Origin: Pseudomonas sp. MWU16-30317
GTDB taxonomy: Bacteria; Pseudomonadota; Gammaproteobacteria; Pseudomonadales; Pseudomonadaceae
Length of the DNA stretch: 64,000 bases
Assembly (NCBI RefSeq): GCF_020515695.1
Contig: NZ_JAIWJA010000007.1
Coordinates: 186,001 to 250,000 of the forward strand
Direction of reading: 5' to 3'
Position numbers and translations under genes: made by a program. The notes under the pieces are model-generated. The model searched no databases, was not told the origin of the DNA, and saw only the letters and a program-made list of their open reading frames with translations. Positions 54,547 to 62,489 of the stretch are shown here, piece after piece; position 1 is the first letter of the stretch; each line of letters begins with the position of its first letter.

Positions 54547-55851
54547 TCAAGCGGATGTCGGCGCGAACAACGCCGCGACAGCCTGCGGGTTCGACGGGAA
54601 ATAGAAGTGCACGTAAGACGCCGTCATCCGCCCGATTCGATACACCGCTTCGGCGCCGCGCCCGCCATTGGGGCTGATGCCACGGGCGATGGGCTGGCAT
54701 TCACTGCTGGTCAATGAATGATGATAGGTATGGCCGCGCAGCGACCCCTCCGGCAGCTCTACCGTTTGCAGCGCAAGCGCCGCCAGGCGTTTTTGCATCA
54801 CCGCCTCACCGCTCAAGAGCCCCACCAGGGGCGCGCGGACGCCTTCTACATCGGTCAGGGCGTCGAGCAGATAGAGCATGCCGCCACACTCCGCAAGCAT
54901 GGGCTTGTCGGCCGCATGGTGGGCGCGGATGCCCTTGAGCACGCCATGGTTTTCAGCCAGTGCGAGGTGATGCAGTTCAGGGTAGCCGCCGGGCAGATAG
55001 AGGCTGTCGCAGGCGGGCAGTTCGCCGTCGTGGATGGGTGAGAAGAACACCAGCTCGGCGCCCATGGCCCGCAGCAAATCAAGACTGGCGCCGTAGGTAA
55101 AGGCGAACGCTTCGTCATGGGCCACCGCAATGCGCACGCCCGCCAGCAGCGGTTCGGCCGCCACCAGGGTGGGCGCAGCAAACCTTACCGGCGGCGGCAG
55201 CGCCACTTCGCAACTGCCGCCAAGGGCCTCGGCGGCAGCGTCCAGGCGCGCATCCAGGTCATTCAGCTCGCTGGCCTGCACCAGTCCCAGATGACGGCTG
55301 GGCAGCTCGATTGCCAGGTCCCGGGACAACGCACCGTACCAGCGCAGGCCTTCGGTCAGGCTGTTTTCCAGCAGCTGCGCGTGGCGCAAAGTGCCGACCC
55401 GATTGGCCAGCACGCCCGCGAACGGCAGATCAGCCTGGTAACGGGCCAGGCCCAGCGCCAGGGCGCCGAACGTCTGGGCCATGGCCGTGCCATCGATCAC
55501 CGCCAGCACCGGCACGCCGAAATGCCGCGCCAGATCGGCGCTCGACGGCGTGCCGTCGAACAGCCCCATCACGCCTTCGATCAGGATCAGATCAGCTTCG
55601 GCAGCAGCTTCCCACAACAGCCGGCGGCTCTCGTCGGCGCCCACCATCCACAGGTCAAGCTGGTACACCGGGGCACCACTGGCGCGTTCGAGGATCATCG
55701 GATCGAGAAAATCCGGTCCGCACTTGAATACCCGCACCTTGCGCCCCTGATTGCGATGCAAGCGCGCCAGGGCGGCAGTGACCGTGGTCTTGCCCTGCCC
55801 CGAGGCGGGGGCGGCGATCAATACCGCTGGGCATTGACGGGCCTGATTCAC
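54547..55851 (-). CDS. cobB: cobyrinic acid a,c-diamide synthase
   Basis: 434 aa. ATP site APASGQGKTTVTAALARLHRNQG with P-loop at residues 16-23; KCGPDFLDPMILERASGAP and EGVMGLFDG in the N-domain; glutaminase part with YLPGGYPELH and MLAECGGMLYLLDAL (nucleophilic Cys). It amidates carboxylates a and c of (hydrogeno)byrinic acid. Start MNQARQCPAVLIAAPASG overlaps the cobO stop by 4 bases. Confidence 0.96.
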   Translation of the reverse strand: MNQARQCPAVLIAAPASGQGKTTVTAALARLHRNQGRKVRVFKCGPDFLDPMILERASGAPVYQLDLWMVGADESRRLLWEAAAEADLILIEGVMGLFDGTPSSADLARHFGVPVLAVIDGTAMAQTFGALALGLARYQADLPFAGVLANRVGTLRHAQLLENSLTEGLRWYGALSRDLAIELPSRHLGLVQASELNDLDARLDAAAEALGGSCEVALPPPVRFAAPTLVAAEPLLAGVRIAVAHDEAFAFTYGASLDLLRAMGAELVFFSPIHDGELPACDSLYLPGGYPELHHLALAENHGVLKGIRAHHAADKPMLAECGGMLYLLDALTDVEGVRAPLVGLLSGEAVMQKRLAALALQTVELPEGSLRGHTYHHSLTSSECQPIARGISPNGGRGAEAVYRIGRMTASYVHFYFPSNPQAVAALFAPTSA

Positions 55852-56459
55852 AGTTCGACGCCCTTCTGCGCGCCGATACCGGACTGAAACGCGTGCTTGA
55901 GCATACCCATCTCGGTGACGGTGTCGCCCAGCTCGATCATCTCCGGCTTGGCACCGCGACCGGTGACGATCACGTGCTGCATGGCCGGGCGCGCTTGCAG
56001 GTCGCTGAGCACACGGTCAAGGTCGAGGTAGCCGTGCTTGAGGGCGATGTTCAATTCATCGAGCACCACGAAGTGAATGGCCGGGTCCTGGAGCATCTGC
56101 AGGGACACCTCCCAGGCAGCTTCGGCTGCGGCGATATCGCGCTGGCGGTCCTGAGTTTCCCAGGTGAAGCCCTCGCCCATGACGTGGTAGCGCACCTGCT
56201 CGGGGAAGCGGCGGAAGAACAATTCTTCCCCGGTGCTGTTGCGGCCCTTGATGAACTGCACCACACCGCATTGCATGCCGTGGCCCATGGCACGGGCCAG
56301 CATGCCGAACGCCGAACTGCTCTTGCCTTTGCCATTGCCGGTCAGCACCAGCAGGAGGCCACAGGCATTGGGCGCGTTGGCGATACGCTCGTCGATCACG
56401 GCTTTTTTACGCAGCATGCGCGCGATATGGCGCTCGTCGCGCTCGATGGATTCAGTCAT
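55848..56459 (-). CDS. cobO: cob(I)yrinic acid a,c-diamide adenosyltransferase
   Basis: 203 aa from the ATG at 56459 (MTESIERDERHIARMLRKKAV), preceded by GGAGG. P-loop GNGKGKSS at residues 41-48; FGMLARAMGHGMQCGVVQFIKG and LDELNIALKHGYLDLDRVLSDL are diagnostic of CobA/CobO. It transfers adenosyl from ATP to cobalt. First gene of the operon; the cobalamin riboswitch is about 150 bases upstream. Confidence 0.96.
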   Translation of the reverse strand: MTESIERDERHIARMLRKKAVIDERIANAPNACGLLLVLTGNGKGKSSSAFGMLARAMGHGMQCGVVQFIKGRNSTGEELFFRRFPEQVRYHVMGEGFTWETQDRQRDIAAAEAAWEVSLQMLQDPAIHFVVLDELNIALKHGYLDLDRVLSDLQARPAMQHVIVTGRGAKPEMIELGDTVTEMGMLKHAFQSGIGAQKGVEL

Positions 56460-56604
56460 GGCAGCCTCCGCTACTGGTGCACGCAGACGGCATCGACGCA
56501 CGAACGGTGCCCGCGCCGCCCGTGTCGAGGACAGGGCGCGCGGGCGGCTCGCAGAATATCGTCGATGCCGCTCTCACCCGCGCGACAGTCAATTGAATAA
56601 AAGC

Positions 56605-56780
56605 GTCCAGGCCGGTCTCCGGGCTCATGAGCGGGGCAATCACACCCAGGCGGCGCGCCTTCCCGAACCCCGAAGGACCAGTGGCGACGTGCGCGGCCTT
56701 GACTCATTTACCGTTGCGGGGGCAGCGCCGGAATCGCGAGGCTATGCTCGCTCACCGGCTTCCCTGTTTCACTCGACCCG
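56605..56780 (-). ncRNA. cobalamin riboswitch
   Basis: On the minus strand GGGAAGCCGGTGAG opens the aptamer, GCTGCCCCCGCAACGGTAA is the conserved core (about 56708-56726), and AGCCCGGAGACCGGCC (56609-56624) is the B12 box. The 145 bases between it and cobO contain a long GC-rich stem (GCCCGCGC...GCGCGGGC) and the GGAGG of cobO, so the expression platform may act at either transcription or translation. It should reduce cob expression when adenosylcobalamin is abundant. Confidence 0.95.
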
Positions 56781-56883
56781 CCTTGGGGCGGCCGAGCACC
56801 TGAAACACGCCGCGAAGGTTAGAGGGTTGGCGGGTAAGCGTCAAATGAAGCCGCTGGGTGGGACGGGAGCATACGGTGAAGCA

Positions 56884-56976
56884 ATTGGCCCCTTCGCGAG
56901 CAAGCTTTGCTCCCACGGTACACAGTTACAGCGTCGTACACCTGTGAGCGCCAGGCTTGCCCGCAAAGGGGCCAAT
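56884..56976. repeat. REP pair
   Basis: ATTGGCCCCTTCGCGAGCAAGC at the left and GCTTGCCCGCAAAGGGGCCAAT at the right. It lies between the divergent cob riboswitch and the sugar dehydrogenase gene. Confidence 0.9.
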
Positions 56977-57085
56977 CTGGCGCGCTCACATTCACCGGAA
57001 CCTACACCGCGATCAATACCTCTACCGCTCAAGCGCAGCATGCACTGCACATAACAAGACCAATGGGAAACACAGGGAACCTGCC

Positions 57086-58402
57086 ATGTACATCACTCGC
57101 CTCGCCGCGCTGATCAGTCTCAGCGCCGCCCTCGCCGCCTGCGGCGAAACCTCCAGTCTGCAAGTCAGCGACGGCACCGGCCCCAGGCCTGAACTGCCGC
57201 CGCCCAACAAGACCTTGCTGCCCACCGTCAACATCGCCCCAGCCGTGGGCTGGCCCGAAGGCGCCAAACCTGTCGCCGCACCGGGCACCCAGGTGGCGGT
57301 GTTCGCCCGCGAACTGCATCACCCACGCTGGTTGTACGTATTGCCGAACGGCGACGTGCTGGTGGCCGAGACCGACGCCCCGCCCAAACCCGACGACAGC
57401 AAAGGGATCAAGGGCTGGATCGCCAAGAAGGTCATGAGCCGCGCCGGTTCAGGCGTACCCAGCCCCAACCGCATCACCCTGTTGCGCGACAAGGACGGCG
57501 ATGGGGTGGCCGAAACCCGCAGTACGTTCCTGAGCAACCTCAACTCGCCGTTCGGCATGGTGCTGGTCGGCGATGACCTGTACGTGGCCGATACCGACCA
57601 GTTGCTGCACTTCAAATATGCCCAGGGCGCCAGCTCGATCACCACCCCCGGCGACAAGATCGTCGACCTGCCGGGCGGGACCATCAATCACCACTGGACC
57701 AAAAACGTCATTGCCAGCCAGGACGGCAAGAAGCTCTACGTCACCGTCGGCTCCAACAGCAACGTCGCGGAAAACGGCCTGGAGGCCGAGAAAGGCCGCG
57801 CGGCGATCTGGGAAGTCGACCCGCTCACCCATCAGCAACGGATTTTCGCCTCCGGCCTGCGCAACCCCAACGGCCTGGCCTGGGAGCCCAGGACCGGTGC
57901 CTTGTGGACCGCGGTCAACGAGCGTGACGAGATCGGCAGCGACCTGGTGCCGGACTACATCACCTCGGTCAAGGACGGCGCCTTTTATGGCTGGCCCTTC
58001 AGCTATTACGGGCAGCATGTGGACGAGCGCGTGAGCCCACCGAACCCCGAGCTGGTGGCCAAGGCGATTGCCCCCGACTACGCGGTCGGGCCGCACACGG
58101 CGTCACTGGGACTGGCGTTTGCCGAGGCCAATGCGTTGCCCGCACCCTTTACCGATGGCGCGTTCATCGGCCAGCATGGCTCGTGGAACCGTAAACCGCA
58201 CAGCGGCTACAAAGTGCTGTTCGTGCCGTTTGCCGACGGCAAGCCGAGCGGGTCGCCGGTGGATCTGTTGACGGGTTTCCTGGATAAGGACGAGAACGCC
58301 ATGGGCCGGCCGGTAGGCGTGGTGGTCGATCACCGCGGCGGGGTGTTGGTGGCGGACGACGTGGGTAATCGTATCTGGCGGGTGACGGCGGTGAAGCGGT
58401 AG
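57086..58402 (+). CDS. PQQ-dependent sugar (sorbosone-type) dehydrogenase, lipoprotein
   Basis: 438 aa from the ATG at 57086 (MYITRLAALISLSAALAACGE), with CAGGGAA upstream. Lipobox LAAC predicts lipidation at about Cys19. The rest is a six-bladed beta propeller of the soluble glucose/sorbosone dehydrogenase family: HHPRWLYVLPNGDVLVAETD, LLRDKDGDGVAETRSTFLS, SPFGMVLVGDDLYVADTD, FASGLRNPNGLAWEP, LWTAVNERDEIGSDLVPDY and FIGQHGSWNRKP. Conserved His/Arg/Asn residues for PQQ and Ca2+ are in these blocks. The electron acceptor and real sugar are unknown. The longer ATG at 56957 runs through a REP and is not used. Confidence 0.9.
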   Translation: MYITRLAALISLSAALAACGETSSLQVSDGTGPRPELPPPNKTLLPTVNIAPAVGWPEGAKPVAAPGTQVAVFARELHHPRWLYVLPNGDVLVAETDAPPKPDDSKGIKGWIAKKVMSRAGSGVPSPNRITLLRDKDGDGVAETRSTFLSNLNSPFGMVLVGDDLYVADTDQLLHFKYAQGASSITTPGDKIVDLPGGTINHHWTKNVIASQDGKKLYVTVGSNSNVAENGLEAEKGRAAIWEVDPLTHQQRIFASGLRNPNGLAWEPRTGALWTAVNERDEIGSDLVPDYITSVKDGAFYGWPFSYYGQHVDERVSPPNPELVAKAIAPDYAVGPHTASLGLAFAEANALPAPFTDGAFIGQHGSWNRKPHSGYKVLFVPFADGKPSGSPVDLLTGFLDKDENAMGRPVGVVVDHRGGVLVADDVGNRIWRVTAVKR

Positions 58403-58407
58403 GACCG

Positions 58408-58444
58408 CTCTGTGGTGAGGGGGGCTTGCTCCCCCACCACAGAG
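58408..58444. terminator. long perfect hairpin (REP-type) between convergent genes
   Basis: CTCTGTGGTG (58408-58417) and CACCACAGAG (58435-58444) are perfectly complementary and enclose a GGGGGGCTTGCTCCCCC inner hairpin. It lies 6 bases after one stop and 16 before the other and could act on both transcripts. Confidence 0.7.
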
Positions 58445-58460
58445 AACGGCGACTAGCGCG

Positions 58461-59543
58461 TCAGGGCCATAGACTTCGCAGATCTGCGGGGATACACACC
58501 ACCCCATCAAACAACAACCGCGTGGTGCGCAGCAGCCCGCACCCGGTGATCACGCCGTTATCGCGGCGGATCTCCACGGTGAACTCGCCACTCGGATGCT
58601 CCACCGAGACATTCAGCAGCGCGCCCTCCGGCACCTGCGCCAACCCCTCGGCCACCGACCCCTCGAGCAAACAGGCCGACGCGACGCTCACCGCGCCGAA
58701 CACTCCGATCGAGGCATGGCAGGTGTGTGGAATAAAAGTCCGACTGCTGATTGCTCCGCCGTCCATGGGCGCCGCGATCAGGCTCATCTTCGGCACCGTC
58801 CGTGCGCTCACATCGCCCAGATTCATCAACGGCCCGGCCTGTAACCGAATCGACTCCAGACGCGCTTTCAAGCCCTCATCGGCATTCAAGTCGGCGCGGC
58901 TTTCACGGCCCGTCAGCCCCAAGTCCGCGGCCCGCAACAGCACCACCGGCATGCCGTTATCGATACAGGTGACCTCGATACCGTCGATGCGATCACGCAC
59001 CTGGCCCGTGGGCAACAACGCGCCGCAACTGGAGCCGGCAATATCGTCAAAACGCACTATCACCGGCGCGGCACTGCCGGGCACGCCGTCGATGATCGCC
59101 GCGCCGTCGTAGCGCACTTGACCATCGATGGTCTGCACCAGCGCGGTAGCGGTCTGACCGGTGTTTTCCATATAGATGCGCACTGCGGTTTGCTCGCCCT
59201 GGGCCGCCACCAAGCCGCGCTCCAGCGCAAATGGCCCGACCCCGGCGAGGATGTTGCCGCAATTCTGGCCGTAATCGACCCGTGGCTGATCCACCACGAC
59301 CTGGGCGAACAGGTAGTCGACGTCGGTGCCGGGGCGGGTCGATGCGCGGATGATCGCCACCTTGCTGGTCAATGAGTCCGCCCCGCCGATGCCGTCGATC
59401 TGGCGCGGGTCCGGCGAGCCCATGGCAGCCAGCAATACCCGGTCGCGCTGCGCAGGATCGGCGGGCAGATCGTCCGCGAGGAAGTACGCGCCCTTGGACG
59501 TGCCGCCGCGCATCATCAGGCAGGGTATGCGGGTTTGGGGCAT
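58461..59543 (-). CDS. galD: 4-oxalomesaconate tautomerase
   Basis: 360 aa from the ATG at 59543 (MPQTRIPCLMMRGGTSKGAYFLADDLP). A PrpF-like fold; MRGGTSKGAYF carries the active-site Ser/Lys of the family, QIDGIGGADSLTSKVAII and VDYGQNCGNILAGVGPFAL the catalytic-type Cys, and FIPHTCHASIGVFGAVSVASACLL the second half. In P. putida GalD converts the keto form of 4-oxalomesaconate to the enol form, required by GalB. It is separated from galC by a REP pair. Confidence 0.92.
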   Translation of the reverse strand: MPQTRIPCLMMRGGTSKGAYFLADDLPADPAQRDRVLLAAMGSPDPRQIDGIGGADSLTSKVAIIRASTRPGTDVDYLFAQVVVDQPRVDYGQNCGNILAGVGPFALERGLVAAQGEQTAVRIYMENTGQTATALVQTIDGQVRYDGAAIIDGVPGSAAPVIVRFDDIAGSSCGALLPTGQVRDRIDGIEVTCIDNGMPVVLLRAADLGLTGRESRADLNADEGLKARLESIRLQAGPLMNLGDVSARTVPKMSLIAAPMDGGAISSRTFIPHTCHASIGVFGAVSVASACLLEGSVAEGLAQVPEGALLNVSVEHPSGEFTVEIRRDNGVITGCGLLRTTRLLFDGVVCIPADLRSLWP

Positions 59544-59585
59544 GGTTCGAATCTCCATCACGACAAAACATAAGTGCCAGCCCTA

Positions 59586-59670
59586 CCGGCCTCTTCGCGG
59601 GCAAGCCTTGCTCCCACAGCGTCCGAGTCGAACACCTGTGGGAGCAAGGCTTGCCCGCGAAGGGGCCGGC
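59586..59670. repeat. REP pair between galC and galD
   Basis: CCGGCCTCTTCGCGGGCAAGCCTTGCTCCCACAG and CTGTGGGAGCAAGGCTTGCCCGCGAAGGGGCCGG are nearly perfect inverted copies. Confidence 0.95.
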
Positions 59671-59694
59671 ATAAACGCCGCATGGCTTCAGGCC

Positions 59695-60402
59695 TTACAC
59701 GTCATCCAGACTATCGACATACCGCAAGCCCTTCTCCGCCAGCCGCGGGCGCATGTTGTAGATATCCAGCCCCAGTTCCCCGGCAGCAAGACGCAGGCGC
59801 TTCTGCTCTTCGAGATCCGCCCGTTTGCGGCTGGCCTCGACCACCGCGGGCAACTCATCGCGGCGTACGATCACCACACCGTCGTCGTCCGCCAGCACTA
59901 CATCGCCCGGATTGACCAATTGCCCGGCACACACGATGGGGATATTCACTGACCCCAGGGTCTCCTTGATCGTCCCCTGGGCATGCACAGCCCGCGACCA
60001 TACGGCAAAGCCCATCTCACGCAAGGTGCGGGTATCGCGCACCCCGGCGTCGAGCACCAGGCCAAGCACCCCTCGGGCCTTCAACGAAGTCGCGAGCAAA
60101 TCGCCGAAAAAACCGTCGGTGCACGGTGAACTGGGCGCCATCACCAGAATGTCCCCAGGCTGACACTGCTCTACCGCCACGTGGAACATCCAGTTGTCCC
60201 CCGGCGCCGCCAGCACGGTGACCGCCGAGCCGCTGAGGGCGAAGTCCTGCTGGATCGGCCGAATCGACGGCGCCAACAGTCCCTTGCGGCCCTGCGCCTC
60301 ATGCACGGTGGCAACGCCGTACTGGGTCAGTTCTGCGATCAACGCCTGGTCGGCGCGCTGGATATTGCGCACCACCACACCGGTCTTTCCTACACTGCTC
60401 AT
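59695..60402 (-). CDS. galC: 4-carboxy-4-hydroxy-2-oxoadipate aldolase
   Basis: 235 aa from the ATG at 60402 (MSSVGKTGVVVRNIQRADQAL). RraA-like/class II metal aldolase: GVATVHEAQGRKGLLAPSIRPI, SGSAVTVLAAPGDNWMFHVAVEQCQPGDILVMAP, GFFGDLLATSLKARGVLGLVLDAGVRDTRTLREMGFAVWSRAVHAQGT and PGDVVLADDDGVVIVRRDE, with the Mg2+ Asp in AGVRD. It splits the product of GalB to pyruvate and oxaloacetate. The first four bases overlap galB. Confidence 0.93.
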   Translation of the reverse strand: MSSVGKTGVVVRNIQRADQALIAELTQYGVATVHEAQGRKGLLAPSIRPIQQDFALSGSAVTVLAAPGDNWMFHVAVEQCQPGDILVMAPSSPCTDGFFGDLLATSLKARGVLGLVLDAGVRDTRTLREMGFAVWSRAVHAQGTIKETLGSVNIPIVCAGQLVNPGDVVLADDDGVVIVRRDELPAVVEASRKRADLEEQKRLRLAAGELGLDIYNMRPRLAEKGLRYVDSLDDV

Positions 60403-61142
60403 CCCAGATTCTCCGTGACCCGTGGAAAGATGCTCTGATAGCCCTCGGCGTAGACGATGTTCTTTTTCGCCGTGATGCCGATGTTGCGCTTGGCCTGCAC
60501 GCCGCGCTGCAGGGCCACGCGGGTGTAGTACTCCCACAGGTGCTCCTGACCAGCCATGCACTGGATCGCGGCGTACTTTTTGTCCCAGACCTCGGTGATG
60601 TCCAGCAGTACGTCGGGCTTCCACTCGCACTGCTCGGGCTGGTGGGGTTCGAAGCTGTACACCGGCGGCGCACCGACGATCTGCTCGCCGGGCTTGTAGC
60701 CCTCGGCCTGGGCGATGATGCGTGCTTCCTGGGTCAGGTGAATGGCCAGCGGGTGATCATAGTTGTACGGGTCCTTGAGCGAATGGCTGAGGACGAACTC
60801 CGGTTGCACACGACGGAACACATCGGCCAGGCGGAACAGCGTGTCCTTGTCGGCGCGCATGGGGTAATCACCGATATCGAAGAACTCCACGCTCGCGCCG
60901 AGAATGTCGGCGGCGGCCTGGGCTTCTTCGCGGCGCGCGGCCTTGACGGTGGCTTCGGTCATCTCGGCGCCCTTGCGCCACAGCTTGGCCGACTCGCCGC
61001 GCTCGCCGAACGACAGGCAGACGATATGCACCTTGTAGCCCTGAGCGGCATGCAGGGCGATCGAGCCGCCGGCGCGCCAGACGAAGTCGGCTGAGTGGGC
61101 GCTGACCACCAGGGCGGTTTTGGCGGGGCTGTTGTTATTCAT
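60399..61142 (-). CDS. galB: 4-oxalomesaconate hydratase
   Basis: 247 aa. A PIG-L/LmbE-like zinc enzyme, not the usual LigJ fold: ALVVSAHSADFVWRAGGSIALHA gives the HxxD zinc ligands and FVLSHSLKDPYNYDHPLAIHLTQEARI the third His region. This matches GalB of P. putida, which hydrates the enol form of 4-oxalomesaconate to 4-carboxy-4-hydroxy-2-oxoadipate. It starts the leftward galBCD unit and is divergent from galR. Confidence 0.93.
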   Translation of the reverse strand: MNNNSPAKTALVVSAHSADFVWRAGGSIALHAAQGYKVHIVCLSFGERGESAKLWRKGAEMTEATVKAARREEAQAAADILGASVEFFDIGDYPMRADKDTLFRLADVFRRVQPEFVLSHSLKDPYNYDHPLAIHLTQEARIIAQAEGYKPGEQIVGAPPVYSFEPHQPEQCEWKPDVLLDITEVWDKKYAAIQCMAGQEHLWEYYTRVALQRGVQAKRNIGITAKKNIVYAEGYQSIFPRVTENLG

Positions 61143-61191
61143 GCAAAGGCTCCTGCTTTTTTAGTCTGGCCATGCTGTCACGCCACGCCAT

Positions 61192-61207
61192 AACGCAATA
61201 ATGCGTT
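61192..61207. promoter_or_regulatory. putative GalR operator
   Basis: AACGCA-ATAA-TGCGTT is a perfect 6+6 inverted repeat between galB and galR. It sits where the -35 box of galR would be (TATACT at 61221-61226 is a good -10), consistent with a LysR-type autorepressor/activator. Confidence 0.5.
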
Positions 61208-61267
61208 CAGTTAGGGCTGGTATACTTTTTACTTATCGGCCCTCATTGCCTGACTGGTAACCGCCCC

Positions 61268-62458
61268 ATGCCCGAGCAGCCCCTGCCTTCCCTCATGCAG
61301 ATCCGCGCCTTCGTGCGTGTAGCCGAACACGGCAGCATCTCCCGCGCGTGTGAGGTATTGCTGCGCGCGCAATCGGTGATCACCCGAGCCATCCGCGATC
61401 TTGAGATTCGCCTCGATGTGCCGCTGTTCGAACGCCACGCCAGCGGCATGCTCCTCAGCGGCTATGGCAAAGCCATCCTGCCGCGCGCGGTGCGGGTGCT
61501 GGCTGAGCTGGAGGCCATTCCGGCACTGCTCGGCCATGCCGCCCACGAGCCGCTGTACCTGCTGCAAACGCGGCGCCTGGAAATCTTCGTCAAACTCTGC
61601 GAAACCCGCCACATGCAAACGGTGGCCAAGGCCTTCGGCCTGACCCAACCGGCCATCAGCGCCGCGCTCAAGGCCCTCGAAGACGGCGCCGGCAAGGGGC
61701 TGTTCGAGCGCACCGCGCGCGGGCTGCAGCCAACCCAGGCCAGCCACGACATCCTCTATCCGATCCGCCGCGCGCTCAACGATCTGCGCCGCATCGACGC
61801 CGATGTCGCCGCCATCAAGGGCTCGCTGCAAGGCGTGGTGATGGTCGGCGCGCTGCCACTGGGGCGCACACGCATCCTGCCCCAGGCCATCGTGCAGTTG
61901 CTTGAGCAACACCCCGGCGTGCGCATCGCCACCAATGAAAGCCCGTTCAATCTGCTGGCCCTGGAACTGCGAGCCGGGGATGTGGATTTCGTCTTCGGCG
62001 CCCTGCGTGCCAGCGATTACGCCAGCGACTTGCACGGCGAACGGTTGCTGACCGAGGAGATGGTGATACTGGTGCGCCGCGGGCATCCGCTGCTGGACCG
62101 CAGCCTGAACCTGACCGAGCTGGATGATGCGCGCTGGGTACTGCCGCGAGCGGATACTCCAGCGCGATTGCTGCTGGAGGCGCACTTTCAGCAGATTGGC
62201 AGCCCGTCGCCTGAACCGGTAGTAGAGACCGGCGACATGGCGATCATCCGTGGCCTGCTGATGCGCTCGGACATGCTCGCCGTGGTGTCGGCACACCAAT
62301 TGGAATACGAGATGGCCAGTGGTGAACTGCAGCCGTTGCGCCTGACGCTGCATGACACTCTGCGTCCCATCGGCCTGATCTACCGCAGCAACGGCCTGCC
62401 ATCGCCTGCGGCCGAGGCATTGATGGCGCAGATCCGCAGCGTGGCAAAAAACCTGTAG
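61268..62458 (+). CDS. galR: LysR-type regulator of gallate catabolism (GalR)
   Basis: 396 aa, longer than typical LysR proteins (about 300). It has an N-terminal helix-turn-helix (residues 11-70, AEHGSISRACEVLLRAQSVITRAIRDLEIRLDVPLFERHASGM) and a second complete one near 105-165 (FVKLCETRHMQTVAKAFGLTQPAISAALKALEDGAGKGLFERTARGLQPTQ), then a substrate-binding domain (about 190-390). The double HTH is what one sees in GalR/GtdR-like members. The stop codon TAG is provided by a REP unit. Confidence 0.92.
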   Translation: MPEQPLPSLMQIRAFVRVAEHGSISRACEVLLRAQSVITRAIRDLEIRLDVPLFERHASGMLLSGYGKAILPRAVRVLAELEAIPALLGHAAHEPLYLLQTRRLEIFVKLCETRHMQTVAKAFGLTQPAISAALKALEDGAGKGLFERTARGLQPTQASHDILYPIRRALNDLRRIDADVAAIKGSLQGVVMVGALPLGRTRILPQAIVQLLEQHPGVRIATNESPFNLLALELRAGDVDFVFGALRASDYASDLHGERLLTEEMVILVRRGHPLLDRSLNLTELDDARWVLPRADTPARLLLEAHFQQIGSPSPEPVVETGDMAIIRGLLMRSDMLAVVSAHQLEYEMASGELQPLRLTLHDTLRPIGLIYRSNGLPSPAAEALMAQIRSVAKNL

Positions 62459-62481
62459 CGAGGGGGCCTGGCCCTCGCTAC
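62455..62481. repeat. REP hairpin overlapping the galR stop
   Basis: GTAGCGAGGG (62455-62464) and CCCTCGCTAC (62472-62481) are perfect arms. TAG 62456-62458 inside the left arm ends galR. The galA stop is 9 bases further on. Confidence 0.9.
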
Positions 62482-62489
62482 GGGGAACC

